Source: Candidatus Omnitrophota bacterium (lineage in GTDB: Bacteria; Omnitrophota; Gorgyraeia; Zapsychrales; Fredricksoniimonadaceae). From it: a DNA stretch of 5,235 bases. Location: NCBI GenBank assembly GCA_016789035.1, contig JAEUSC010000308.1, positions 1-5,235 of the forward strand. Reading direction: 5' to 3'. Position numbers and translations under genes: made by a program. Below, piece by piece: positions 1 through 5,235 of this stretch. How positions within the stretch are numbered: the stretch's first letter is position 1; every line of letters begins with the position of its first letter. The notes beneath the pieces were generated by a model that saw only the letters and a list, made by a program, of their open reading frames with translations, did no database searches and had not been told where the DNA came from.

Positions 1-2
1 GG

Positions 3-326
3 CGGGCAGTTATGGCCGGCGTCATTGTGGCGGTGATCATGACGATCGGCACGATCGGCATGCATGCCATCGAGGGCATGGAATATATCGATGCGTTCTA
101 CTTCATGAGCATGATCGCAACCGCGCAGGGGTCGGCCACAACACCAGTGACTGTTGGCGGAAAGATCTTTGCCTCTGTCATGGCCTTCTTTTCGGTTGGG
201 GCGGCCATCACCAGCTTCGGCTTTCTCTTTGGGCCTTTGCTGGGCAAGCTGTTTCATATCGGCCAGATGAATCTGCAGGAAGAATTAGAACGCCAAGAAA
301 AAGCCTCGCTAAAACAGAAAGGTTAA
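3..326 (+). CDS. Two-transmembrane ion-channel-pore-like protein with degenerate selectivity filter (5' end probably cut by the window)
   Basis: This small integral membrane protein has the layout of the Ion_trans_2 potassium-channel pore: outer helix, re-entrant pore helix, filter loop, inner helix. Counting from the first in-window Met (base 12), TM1 is about residues 2-17, the pore helix starts at YIDAFYF (25-31), the filter position reads ATAQGSA (36-42), and TM2 is about 49-73, ending FGFLFGPLLGKL. A charged tail (EEELER-like, Lys-rich) follows and is probably cytoplasmic. The canonical T-V-G-Y-G signature is missing, so potassium selectivity should not be assumed. The frame is open to the window edge (Arg-Ala-Val precede the Met) and no good ribosome site precedes base 12, so the true start is probably upstream. 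The stop lies 10 bases before the MORN-protease gene, which suggests one operon. Membrane topology is well supported. The channel relationship is inferred from pattern and transport function is unproven. Confidence 0.7.
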   Translation, partial: RAVMAGVIVAVIMTIGTIGMHAIEGMEYIDAFYFMSMIATAQGSATTPVTVGGKIFASVMAFFSVGAAITSFGFLFGPLLGKLFHIGQMNLQEELERQEKASLKQKG

Positions 327-336
327 CAACCATTCT

Positions 337-1980
337 ATGAATATGATTTTGTTATTGGTGATGCTTTTTGTGACCCCCGTCCTTTATGCCCAAGAACCCG
401 GCCCGACGGTCACGAGGTTAAATAGACCCGTATCTTCCGCGACCGCGCTTGCGTCGCCCACCCATGCCGATCCTATTACGGATGGAGTACACACCGAATA
501 TTATGAGGAAGGAAAGATACAAAGTAAGGTTGAATATCAAGGGGGCCAGCGTCATGGCCTTACTCAAAATTTTGATTATAACGGGGTATTAAGAGAAGAG
601 ATCTCCTATGTGAACGGCGTTGAACACGGTGATCAAAAGCAATACGGTAAGAATGGCCAGTTGGAATCGCAATGGAGCAATCGAAACGGCAAACGTGATG
701 GTGTCTACCGGGGATATTTTTCTGACGGGAGGCTGGCCGAAGAACGGAATTTTAAGGATGGTGTATTTTTCGATTCCGAAGGAAAGCCCTATAACGGAAT
801 TTATCAGGTGAATTATCCGGATGGAAAAGTCTTTAAGAAATTCAGCTATAAGGACGGTTTGGGGGAAGGGCTTTTTCAGGTTTTCAATCCGTCAGGGCAT
901 TTGGCGGACGAGTATTTCCAAGTTGCCGGTCAAATACAAGGGATCGCATCGCATTATGATGAGCAAACGGGCGAACTGCTGGCTAAGGTTAATTACGAAC
1001 ATGATCGGCCCAACGGTTTGGTGCAAGAATTCGAGAAGGGAAAGCTTCTGAATGAATCTTACGTCGTTGACGACGTTAAGAATGGTCCTTTTAAGAAATA
1101 CGAACAGGACGGCGGGCATTGGGAGGGCGTCGCTGTTCATGGTGTGATCGAGGGTGACATGAAATTTTATGACGCTCAGAATCGGTTGCGACTGACTCAA
1201 AAGACCCAAAACAATGAGCCCACGGGTGATCCCGTTTTTTACGATGAAAAAGGTAAGGCTTATGCGAGTGCTGTTGTCTTGGATTCTGAGAAGGAAAAAA
1301 TGCTGTTCTTTGTGTTGTGGTTTGTTGTCTTTATTCTTTCCCTCACGGTTCACGAAGCCGCGCATGCCTGGGCCGCGTTGAAGCTCGGAGATGAAACTGC
1401 TTACAAGGGCGGTCAGGTCACTGTCAATCCATTGCCGCATATCCGCAGAGAACCGATCGGAATGATTGCGCTGCCTGTTGTGACCTACTGGACACAGGGA
1501 TGGATGATCGGTTGGGCGAGCGCTCCGTATAATCCCGAATGGGCGTTGGAGCATCCGCGTCGGGCGGCGTTGATGTCTTTGGCCGGACCTATTTCCAATC
1601 TGATTCTGGCACTTGCGGCCGGATGTGCGTTGCGTTTGGGGTTAAAGGCGGGGGTGTTTACGATGACCGATTCGGTGTCATCAACGGCCCTTTTTGGCGG
1701 AGTGGCCCCGGGGGCTACGGCGGTCTTCGCGTCATTTCTGAGCATTTTATTTTTTCTCAATATTGTGCTCTTTGCCTTTAATCTCATGCCGCTGCCGCCG
1801 TTGGACGGTTCGGGTGTTGTTCCGGTTATTCTGCCGCAGAGATGGGCGGAGCGTTATATCACTTTTGTCAGTCATCCAACAGTGACGATCGGAGGAATTC
1901 TTATTGCGTGGAAATCATTTGATTTGATTGCCCCCGCTATTCTCGACGTTTTTACGTCGGGACTCTTTTTCGGTTTGTAA
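337..1980 (+). CDS. MORN-variant repeat protein fused to an M50 (site-2-protease-type) intramembrane zinc metalloprotease
   Basis: The 547-aa product has three parts. Residues 1-18 form a signal peptide (hydrophobic core, likely cleavage VLYA|Q). Residues 50-321 form about eleven tandem repeats of 23-25 aa with the pattern G-x4-[YF]-x3-G-x-L, typical of MORN_2/YwqK-like arrays. Residues 322-547 form a polytopic M50 peptidase with HEAAH (H339, E340, H343) in the first helix, GPISN (417-421) and NLMPLPPLDGS (482-492), in which D490 is the expected third zinc ligand. All catalytic residues are present, so the protease looks active. In this family it would cut substrates within the membrane; the substrate is unknown. 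If the signal peptide works, the repeats face the periplasm and could act as a sensor or substrate-gating domain, comparable in position (not in sequence) to the periplasmic parts of RseP-type enzymes. The start at 337 is favoured by the signal peptide; ATG at 343 is an alternative. The ribosome site is poor (AAAGG, 14 bases upstream). A typical stand-alone M50 protein would begin at Met322. Confidence 0.88.
   Translation: MNMILLLVMLFVTPVLYAQEPGPTVTRLNRPVSSATALASPTHADPITDGVHTEYYEEGKIQSKVEYQGGQRHGLTQNFDYNGVLREEISYVNGVEHGDQKQYGKNGQLESQWSNRNGKRDGVYRGYFSDGRLAEERNFKDGVFFDSEGKPYNGIYQVNYPDGKVFKKFSYKDGLGEGLFQVFNPSGHLADEYFQVAGQIQGIASHYDEQTGELLAKVNYEHDRPNGLVQEFEKGKLLNESYVVDDVKNGPFKKYEQDGGHWEGVAVHGVIEGDMKFYDAQNRLRLTQKTQNNEPTGDPVFYDEKGKAYASAVVLDSEKEKMLFFVLWFVVFILSLTVHEAAHAWAALKLGDETAYKGGQVTVNPLPHIRREPIGMIALPVVTYWTQGWMIGWASAPYNPEWALEHPRRAALMSLAGPISNLILALAAGCALRLGLKAGVFTMTDSVSSTALFGGVAPGATAVFASFLSILFFLNIVLFAFNLMPLPPLDGSGVVPVILPQRWAERYITFVSHPTVTIGGILIAWKSFDLIAPAILDVFTSGLFFGL
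484..1299 (+). repeat. Array of about eleven MORN-variant repeats (coding, ~72-bp period)
   Basis: Repeat units begin at Gly residues 50, 74, 98, 122, 154, 178, 202, 227, 250, 273 and 297 of the fusion protein. Most are 23-25 residues; the fourth is about 32 and carries an insertion (FFDSEGKPYN). The shared pattern is G-x4-[YF]-x2-3-G-x-[LVI], then an alternating polar/aromatic strand and a second turn often ending in NG or DG. Units are diverged at DNA level, so this is an old protein repeat rather than a recent tandem duplication. The last unit ends directly at Met322, where the protease begins. Repeat borders were set by eye. Confidence 0.75.
1288..1302 (+). promoter_or_regulatory. Possible internal ribosome binding site and start codon for a free M50 protease
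   Basis: GAGAAGGA (1288-1295) lies four bases before an in-frame ATG (1300-1302, Met322). This is a better Shine-Dalgarno match than the one upstream of the annotated start at 337, though the spacing is a little tight. Initiation here would give a 226-aa protease starting MLFFVLWFVVF, which is the usual kind of N-terminus for compact M50 proteins. The codons for Ser-Glu-Lys-Glu-Lys would also make such a purine-rich string by chance, so use of this site is inference. Confidence 0.35.
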
Positions 1981-2005
1981 ATCAGATGGATCTATTTGAT
2001 GTTGC

Positions 2006-2026
2006 AAAATTGCGAAGCAGTTTTTT
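2006..2026 (+). terminator. Weak terminator-like hairpin after the MORN-protease gene
   Basis: AAAATTGC (2006-2013) pairs with GCAGTTTT (2017-2024), with one G-U pair and a GAA loop. A run of six T (2021-2026) forms the end of the stem and the tail. It sits 26 bases after the stop codon at 1978-1980, the right place for an intrinsic terminator. The stem is A/T rich with only two G-C pairs, so efficiency would be low and the call is tentative. Confidence 0.35.
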
Positions 2027-2036
2027 GTAAAACCCA

Positions 2037-2063
2037 TTGATTAATCCCCGTATTAGTTATAAA
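2037..2063 (+). promoter_or_regulatory. Candidate sigma-70-type promoter for the methyltransferase gene
   Basis: TTGATT (2037-2042) and TATAAA (2058-2063) resemble -35 and -10 boxes with a short 15-base spacer. They lie after the putative terminator and about 109 bases before the methyltransferase start, in an A/T-rich gap. The consensus of this organism is unknown, so this is a position- and pattern-based guess. Confidence 0.25.
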
Positions 2064-2127
2064 TTAACATTGTCTTTCAAAAGGATGCGTTTGATTCGGT
2101 AAGTTAAACATCCTCGGAAATCTACCC

Positions 2128-2148
2128 CAAGGCAAATTTGTTTCCTTG
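2128..2148 (+). other. Hairpin in the leader of the methyltransferase gene
   Basis: CAAGG (2128-2132) and AAA (2134-2136) pair with TTT (2141-2143) and CCTTG (2144-2148) around a TTTG loop, with C2133 bulged. The structure ends 23 bases before the ATG at 2172. It is not followed by a T run, so it is not a terminator. It could affect translation or mRNA stability, or be chance in A/T-rich DNA. Confidence 0.3.
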
Positions 2149-2171
2149 AGAAACGTTCAGACATTCAACCA

Positions 2172-3116
2172 ATGACGATTAATTGCAAACAGCTCATTTA
2201 TGGTATTATTTCATTTGTTCCTGGATTTAAAGGACGCCGTCCCTTAATGACCGGTGGGACGGATTCGGCTGAATATTGCTATTCCGTTTGGTTGCGGCAT
2301 TTGGTTCTGGGATTCCGTAATAAGCTGTGCAGCAAAGTCCCTGAGGTTGTGGCGGAATTTGGTCCGGGCGATTCGATCGGCATTGGTCTTGCCGCGCTGA
2401 TTTCAGGAGCTTCGCGCTATATTGGTCTGGATGTGGTTGAACATTCCACGTTGACAAAAAACGCGGAGATCTTTGATGAAATTATTGAACTGTTCAAAAG
2501 GAAAGCCCCGATCCCACACGGACCGGAATTTGATCTGGTTAAACCAGGATTAGATTCGTACCATTTTCCTTCCGAAATCCTCACAGATGCCCATATGGCC
2601 AAGGCGTTGTCCGATGAGCGGTTGAAACACATCCGTAAATCCATCCTGAGTATGAATCGCCCTGGGTCAATCATTCAGTATGTTGTTCCCTGGACGGACG
2701 CTGATCCTTTGCCAAGCAATTCGGTGGACATGATTTATTCTCAGGCTGTGATGGAATATTGCACAATTTTGCCTGAGGCGTATCACAAAATGCGTGAATG
2801 GTTAAAGCCGGATGGTTTTATGTCTCATCAGATCGATTTTAAGTCCCATGGCACATTTGATGCCTGGGACGGCCATTGGGCCTGCTCCGATTTGAAATGG
2901 CGTTTGATGCGCGGAAAACGGCCGTATTTTATCTGCCGATCGACCCATTCAGAGCATATCGAGGCAATCAGAGATGCCGGTTTTAAGATCATTCTGGATT
3001 TGAAATCGATATTACCTCCCACCATTGCCCCTGGGGAGTTAAACCCCCGCTACCGACCCCTTGACCCTCAAGATTTAACCATTGCGGGGGCTTTTGTTCA
3101 GGCCAGGCGCCTTTAA
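2172..3116 (+). CDS. Class I SAM-dependent methyltransferase, substrate unknown
   Basis: This 314-aa protein would transfer a methyl group from S-adenosylmethionine, probably in the cytoplasm. It shows a Rossmann-type fold signature: motif I VAEFGPGDSIGIG (60-72), an acidic residue for the SAM ribose after strand 2 (D87 in YIGLDVVEH), the motif IV region SVDMIYSQAVMEYC (184-197) resembling Methyltransf_11, then REWLKPDGFMSHQIDF (208-223). The N-terminal stretch TGGTDSAEYCYSVWLRHL (27-44) looks like a conserved family block, which favours the start at 2172 over Met26 at 2247. No strong ribosome site precedes either start. The substrate cannot be read from sequence. Similar proteins are often linked to surface polysaccharide synthesis, but no glycosyltransferase is present here. 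It is separated from both neighbours by 191 and 158 bases, so it is probably transcribed alone. Confidence 0.82.
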   Translation: MTINCKQLIYGIISFVPGFKGRRPLMTGGTDSAEYCYSVWLRHLVLGFRNKLCSKVPEVVAEFGPGDSIGIGLAALISGASRYIGLDVVEHSTLTKNAEIFDEIIELFKRKAPIPHGPEFDLVKPGLDSYHFPSEILTDAHMAKALSDERLKHIRKSILSMNRPGSIIQYVVPWTDADPLPSNSVDMIYSQAVMEYCTILPEAYHKMREWLKPDGFMSHQIDFKSHGTFDAWDGHWACSDLKWRLMRGKRPYFICRSTHSEHIEAIRDAGFKIILDLKSILPPTIAPGELNPRYRPLDPQDLTIAGAFVQARRL

Positions 3117-3160
3117 GCAATAAACATCAGAACGCTTTTGCCATACTTTCAATAAAACTA

Positions 3161-3190
3161 TTGGAAATAAGAACCTTTTAATGTTTTAAT
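3161..3190 (+). promoter_or_regulatory. Candidate promoter upstream of the 208-aa/TPM gene pair
   Basis: TTGGAA (3161-3166) and TTTAAT (3185-3190, five of six matches to TATAAT) are separated by 18 bases in the 158-base A/T-rich gap between genes. They lie 84 bases before the start at 3275. The match is moderate and the gap is A/T rich, so chance occurrence is likely enough to keep confidence low. Confidence 0.25.
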
Positions 3191-3262
3191 TGAAGTGCCA
3201 CTAATTAAGGCGGCAATCCATTTATCCATGGGGCATAGCTTCTTTTATTAATCAGGTAAAGC

Positions 3263-3268
3263 GAAGGA
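3263..3268 (+). promoter_or_regulatory. Shine-Dalgarno sequence of the 208-aa gene
   Basis: GAAGGA lies six bases before the ATG at 3275, the clearest ribosome binding site among the + strand genes here. It fixes the start of the membrane-anchored protein and so includes the N-terminal hydrophobic segment. Confidence 0.65.
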
Positions 3269-3274
3269 CAATTT

Positions 3275-3901
3275 ATGGCCAGTATACTTGCGATTTTGGT
3301 GATCTTTCTTGTTGGGGGCTATTGGTGGATGAACCGCAAACCCGTCGCTGCCTACCGCCCGGGGAGAGAAGATATTCTGATCTTGCTTCGCAAAGTCTAC
3401 GGCGGATTAAATACCGAACTTGAGTGGGGAACGTTTGTGGATCTCCCGATTGAAAATGATGAAAAGCTTGAGGACGTACGCAAAAAATGTGCTGCCATCA
3501 ACGAAAATAAAACTTATTACAAAGATTTGCGGGATGGTTTTATGTTTAATGATCAGGGAATGGCAGAAATCCGTAAGCTCATCACGGAAATGGAAAATTA
3601 CGTAAAATCTAAAGGAAGAGATAAAACAGAGTTTCAACAAAACTGCGCGCAGTTGTTGGAACATAAAATGGAATCGCTGGGGTTTAAGTTTTCCAGTTGG
3701 GAGTTTAAAAACGGTCCGGACGAATCCTATTACCAAGGCGATTATAAAGGCATTCAGGTCTTTATTTATGCGGATGGTGCTGGCGTAAAATCAAATTCGG
3801 GTTCAACCATGTTTGACCGTCAGGATTTCAAAAGTGAAACGGATCTCACGCGCGCCGTCGTTGCCAAACTCACTGAACTTTCGGCCGTTCAAAAAATTTA
3901 G
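3275..3901 (+). CDS. Membrane-anchored protein of unknown function
   Basis: I do not recognise this 208-aa protein. It has one N-terminal hydrophobic segment (about residues 3-19, ASILAILVIFLVGGYWWM) followed by Asn-Arg-Lys, which by the positive-inside rule suggests an uncleaved anchor with the rest in the cytoplasm. The soluble part is charged and looks alpha-helical in its first half (DILILLRKVYGGL, DEKLEDVRKKC at about 62-72, EIRKLITEMENYVKSKG). Its C-terminal half contains more strand-like stretches (KGIQVFIYADG) and ends in a helix (LTRAVVAKLTEL). The start is supported by a well-spaced GAAGGA. The TPM-domain gene follows after 27 bases, so co-transcription is likely. LemA proteins, common partners of TPM proteins, have a similar one-anchor layout, but I see no LemA sequence motifs here. 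Confidence 0.8.
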   Translation: MASILAILVIFLVGGYWWMNRKPVAAYRPGREDILILLRKVYGGLNTELEWGTFVDLPIENDEKLEDVRKKCAAINENKTYYKDLRDGFMFNDQGMAEIRKLITEMENYVKSKGRDKTEFQQNCAQLLEHKMESLGFKFSSWEFKNGPDESYYQGDYKGIQVFIYADGAGVKSNSGSTMFDRQDFKSETDLTRAVVAKLTELSAVQKI

Positions 3902-3928
3902 TAATTCACTCAAATGACTCCATAAATT

Positions 3929-4852
3929 ATGTCTCGCCTCATACGCTCCGTTATAGTTTTGTGTTTGTTTGGTTTTTCCCTAAACCTCCAGGCGGCGGAT
4001 ATTCCCTCACCTCTTGGCCGTGTGAATGACTTTGCCGATGTCATTTCCCAAGAGTACAAAGAAAAAATCGCAGCGGTCATTACTGAGTTGGAAGTCAGAA
4101 CGTCTGCGGAAATTGCGGTCGTTACGCAGAATTCTATTGCCCCGTACGATGAGTTCAGTTATGCCCAGAAAATTTTTGACGAGTGGAAGATTGGTAAGAA
4201 GGGGAAGGACAACGGCGTCCTTATTTTGTTGGCGGTTCAGGAACGGGCCTGGCGGATTCATACAGGCTACGGAGTAGAGGGCGTTTTGCCGGATGCCACT
4301 TGCAATATTATCGGCCGTCAGTACATGGTTCCTTATTTTAAGAAGAATGACTATTCTCAAGGGCTGTACGCAGGCGTTGTTGAAATCGCCCGGAAAATAA
4401 GCGCGGAACAAGGTCAGTCCTTATCGACATTGCAGGGTGTGAATGTTGTTCCTCAGGAGGCGCAGAAAGATCCGGGGCTTTTTCTTTGGCTGTTTGCGTT
4501 TTTCTTTTTTTTGATCTGGAATTTTCCATGGCCGATTTTTATCGGATTACCCTTTACTCTTATCTTTGGATTGACCTTGGCGCATTCATCTATGGTTGCA
4601 GGTTTTTTGGTCGCTGCAGGTTATATCGGTTCTATGATTTTAAGATATTTTTATTGGCAGAATTTACCGGAGGCCACGCGCGGACCTTTTTGGAAGATTC
4701 TTATTTTTGGATTGATGACGGGGGGCGGAAGCTCGCGAGGCGGGGGCAGCGGTTCAGGATGGGGTTCCTCCGGTGGAGGATATTCCGGTGGCGGGGGAGG
4801 CGGTTTTGGGGGCGGCAGCAGTGGCGGAGGCGGCTCGGGCGGACGGTTTTAA
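3929..4852 (+). CDS. TPM-domain (YgcG/TLP18.3-type) envelope protein with Gly/Ser-rich C-terminus
   Basis: This 307-aa protein starts with a signal peptide (1-22/23, basic SRLIR then a hydrophobic core, cleavage near LQAA|D). A TPM domain follows at about 28-158. It carries the usual family features: V-N-D-F-A-D at 32-37, SAEIAVVTQNS (59-69), FDEWKIGKKGKDNGVLILLA (83-102), RAWRIHTGYGVEGVLPD (106-122) and a closing YSQGLYAGV segment (142-150). Hydrophobic segments at about 184-217 and 223-242 form membrane spans, then a Gly/Ser-rich tail (265-307) ends GGRF. The domain order matches YgcG-type proteins: TPM domain outside the cytoplasm, then TM, then Gly-rich tail. The biochemical role of bacterial TPM domains is poorly settled; phosphatase activity was reported for a plant relative and roles in membrane-complex maintenance have been proposed. 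No clear ribosome site precedes the ATG. The close 27-base spacing to the 208-aa gene suggests translation from a shared mRNA. Confidence 0.9.
   Translation: MSRLIRSVIVLCLFGFSLNLQAADIPSPLGRVNDFADVISQEYKEKIAAVITELEVRTSAEIAVVTQNSIAPYDEFSYAQKIFDEWKIGKKGKDNGVLILLAVQERAWRIHTGYGVEGVLPDATCNIIGRQYMVPYFKKNDYSQGLYAGVVEIARKISAEQGQSLSTLQGVNVVPQEAQKDPGLFLWLFAFFFFLIWNFPWPIFIGLPFTLIFGLTLAHSSMVAGFLVAAGYIGSMILRYFYWQNLPEATRGPFWKILIFGLMTGGGSSRGGGSGSGWGSSGGGYSGGGGGGFGGGSSGGGGSGGRF
4721..4849 (+). repeat. Low-complexity Gly/Ser-coding tract
   Basis: The 3' end of the TPM gene is a GGC/GGA/GGT/AGC-rich stretch coding residues 265-307, almost only Gly and Ser with a few aromatic and Arg residues. Such tails are typical of this family. 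The tract creates spurious open frames on the same strand and is prone to slippage in sequencing or replication, but the frame stays intact to the stop. Confidence 0.7.
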
Positions 4853-4880
4853 TTTGTCGAAGGGAAATTCTTCCGGTCTT

Positions 4881-5018
4881 TCAGCTGAAGATCGCCGGCA
4901 AGAAAAACCAGGCCATCAAAACGGCAACTGCTGTCATAAAAAGAAGGGCAAAGACAATCAGCCATTCGGGCAACGGCGGGCGATTGCATGATGAGCAGGA
5001 TCTAAAAGACCACCACAT
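4881..5018 (-). CDS. Small single-span membrane protein with CxxC motif (45 aa)
   Basis: The minus strand encodes a 45-aa protein, MWWSFRSCSSCNRPPLPEW onward. It has a short polar N-terminus with Cys8-Ser-Ser-Cys11, then a strongly hydrophobic helix at about residues 19-44 (LIVFALLFMTAVAVLMAWFF). Before the ATG at 5018 the minus strand reads AAGGGGGAA, ending eight bases upstream, a plausible Shine-Dalgarno site. The clean polar-then-TM layout with a ribosome site makes this more likely real than the overlapping + strand frames, which only continue out of the Gly-rich tract. It converges on the TPM gene with 28 bases between stop codons. I recognise no family. CxxC could bind a metal or form a disulfide, but a single pair in such a short protein is weak evidence for either. 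Confidence 0.6.
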   Translation of the reverse strand: MWWSFRSCSSCNRPPLPEWLIVFALLFMTAVAVLMAWFFLPAIFS

Positions 5019-5026
5019 AATTGTTA

Positions 5027-5035
5027 TTCCCCCTT
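5027..5035 (-). promoter_or_regulatory. Shine-Dalgarno-like sequence of the 45-aa gene
   Basis: Read on the minus strand this is AAGGGGGAA, ending eight bases before the ATG at 5018. The G-rich core matches the anti-Shine-Dalgarno only partly (AGG-GG type), but its purine run stands out in an A/T-rich region and decides the start of the small protein. Confidence 0.45.
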
Positions 5036-5092
5036 AATAAAGTTCCAAATTTTAAATACAGTATGCCACAAATTCAGATGCAAATGAAGTCT

Positions 5093-5191
5093 TCAGGCAT
5101 TATACGAAATTCGCAATCCAAAAGATGAGAACAGTCGTTCGTGATTTGCGTTGACTTCTAAGTAATCCTTTCTGCTATTAAGTTTGGCCAT
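5093..5191 (-). CDS. Doubtful 32-aa ORF
   Basis: A minus-strand frame starts at ATG 5191 and ends at TGA 5095-5093, encoding MAKLNSRKDYLEVNANHERL and twelve further residues. AAAGG lies ten bases before the ATG. The product is hydrophilic with no recognisable motif and no membrane segment. It is upstream of and in the same direction as the 45-aa membrane gene, with 74 bases between, so the two could share a transcript. With so short a frame, chance is a fair explanation. Confidence 0.2.
   Translation of the reverse strand: MAKLNSRKDYLEVNANHERLFSSFGLRISYNA
5151..5181 (+). promoter_or_regulatory. Candidate promoter reading out of the right end
   Basis: TTGACT (5151-5156, five of six matches to TTGACA) is followed by TGCTATTAA (5173-5181), which resembles an extended -10. 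The spacer is 19 bases if TATTAA is the -10 box, or 16 if TGCTAT is. No gene start follows within the window, so it would serve a gene beyond the edge. Confidence 0.25.
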
Positions 5192-5235
5192 GTTTTAAGG
5201 ACCTTTCTTGCCTACAGCACGGTCATTAACGCAAC

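Noticed and set aside
36..134. Calling the first gene a true potassium channel
   Set aside because: The filter sequence T-V-G-Y-G is absent (ATAQGSA instead), so only a pore-like fold can be claimed.
484..1299. Reading the MORN repeats as a toxin-antitoxin antitoxin (YwqK label)
   Set aside because: Databases often attach this label to MORN_2 proteins, but no toxin gene is adjacent and the array here is exported and fused to a protease.
892..1554. 220-codon minus-strand frame opposite the MORN-protease gene
   Set aside because: It is antisense to a region with strong repeat and protease signatures. Its product shows no domain logic, signal or motif.
1986..2030. 14-codon ORF beginning six bases after the protease stop (MDLFDVAKLRSSFL)
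   Set aside because: It is very short, lacks a ribosome site and overlaps the terminator-like hairpin.
3147..3167. A/T-rich stem (TTTCAATA with TATTGGAAA) after the methyltransferase gene
   Set aside because: It has only two G-C pairs, a bulged G and no T run, so it does not qualify as a terminator and could easily be chance.
4486..5037. 183-codon open frame on the + strand overlapping the TPM gene and continuing past it
   Set aside because: It reads the TPM gene in another frame, gives an Arg/Phe/Trp-rich product typical of out-of-frame Gly-rich DNA, and has no ribosome site. The TPM frame has clear family motifs.
1..5235. CRISPR array, insertion sequence, tRNA or defence-island genes
   Set aside because: I saw no direct-repeat/spacer pattern, terminal inverted repeats, transposase or integrase frame, tRNA cloverleaf or known defence domain on either strand.

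Overview
The window looks like a stretch of a Gram-negative-type bacterial chromosome with intermediate G+C. Two proteins have export signals and several carry membrane segments. No rRNA, tRNA, CRISPR array, insertion sequence or phage gene is visible. Shine-Dalgarno sequences are uneven: clear before the 208-aa gene and the 45-aa gene, poor or absent before the others. The taxon cannot be fixed from this sequence; an uncultured diderm lineage is only a guess.

Left block (about 1-1980, + strand). A partial gene for a two-helix, potassium-channel-pore-like membrane protein is followed 10 bases later by a 547-aa protein. That protein joins a signal peptide, about eleven MORN-variant repeats and a complete M50 (site-2-protease-type) intramembrane metalloprotease. 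The protease begins exactly at an in-frame Met (residue 322) that has its own AAGGA sequence. The gene may therefore be a real fusion, may also make a free protease, or both. This is the most unusual object in the window.

Middle (1981-3274). A weak terminator-like hairpin, a candidate promoter and a leader hairpin precede a stand-alone class I SAM-dependent methyltransferase of 314 aa. A 158-base spacer with a possible promoter follows.

Right block (3275-4852, + strand). A 208-aa membrane-anchored protein of unknown function is followed 27 bases later by a TPM-domain (YgcG-type) protein with signal peptide, membrane segments and a Gly/Ser-rich tail. They are probably co-transcribed and may work together at the envelope.

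Right end (4853-5235). A 45-aa single-span membrane protein with a CxxC motif lies on the minus strand, convergent with the TPM gene. Beyond it are a doubtful 32-aa minus-strand ORF and a possible + strand promoter pointing out of the window.

Most of the genes encode membrane or envelope proteins. Apart from the two close pairs (channel/MORN-protease and 208-aa/TPM), nothing in the sequence ties the genes into one pathway.
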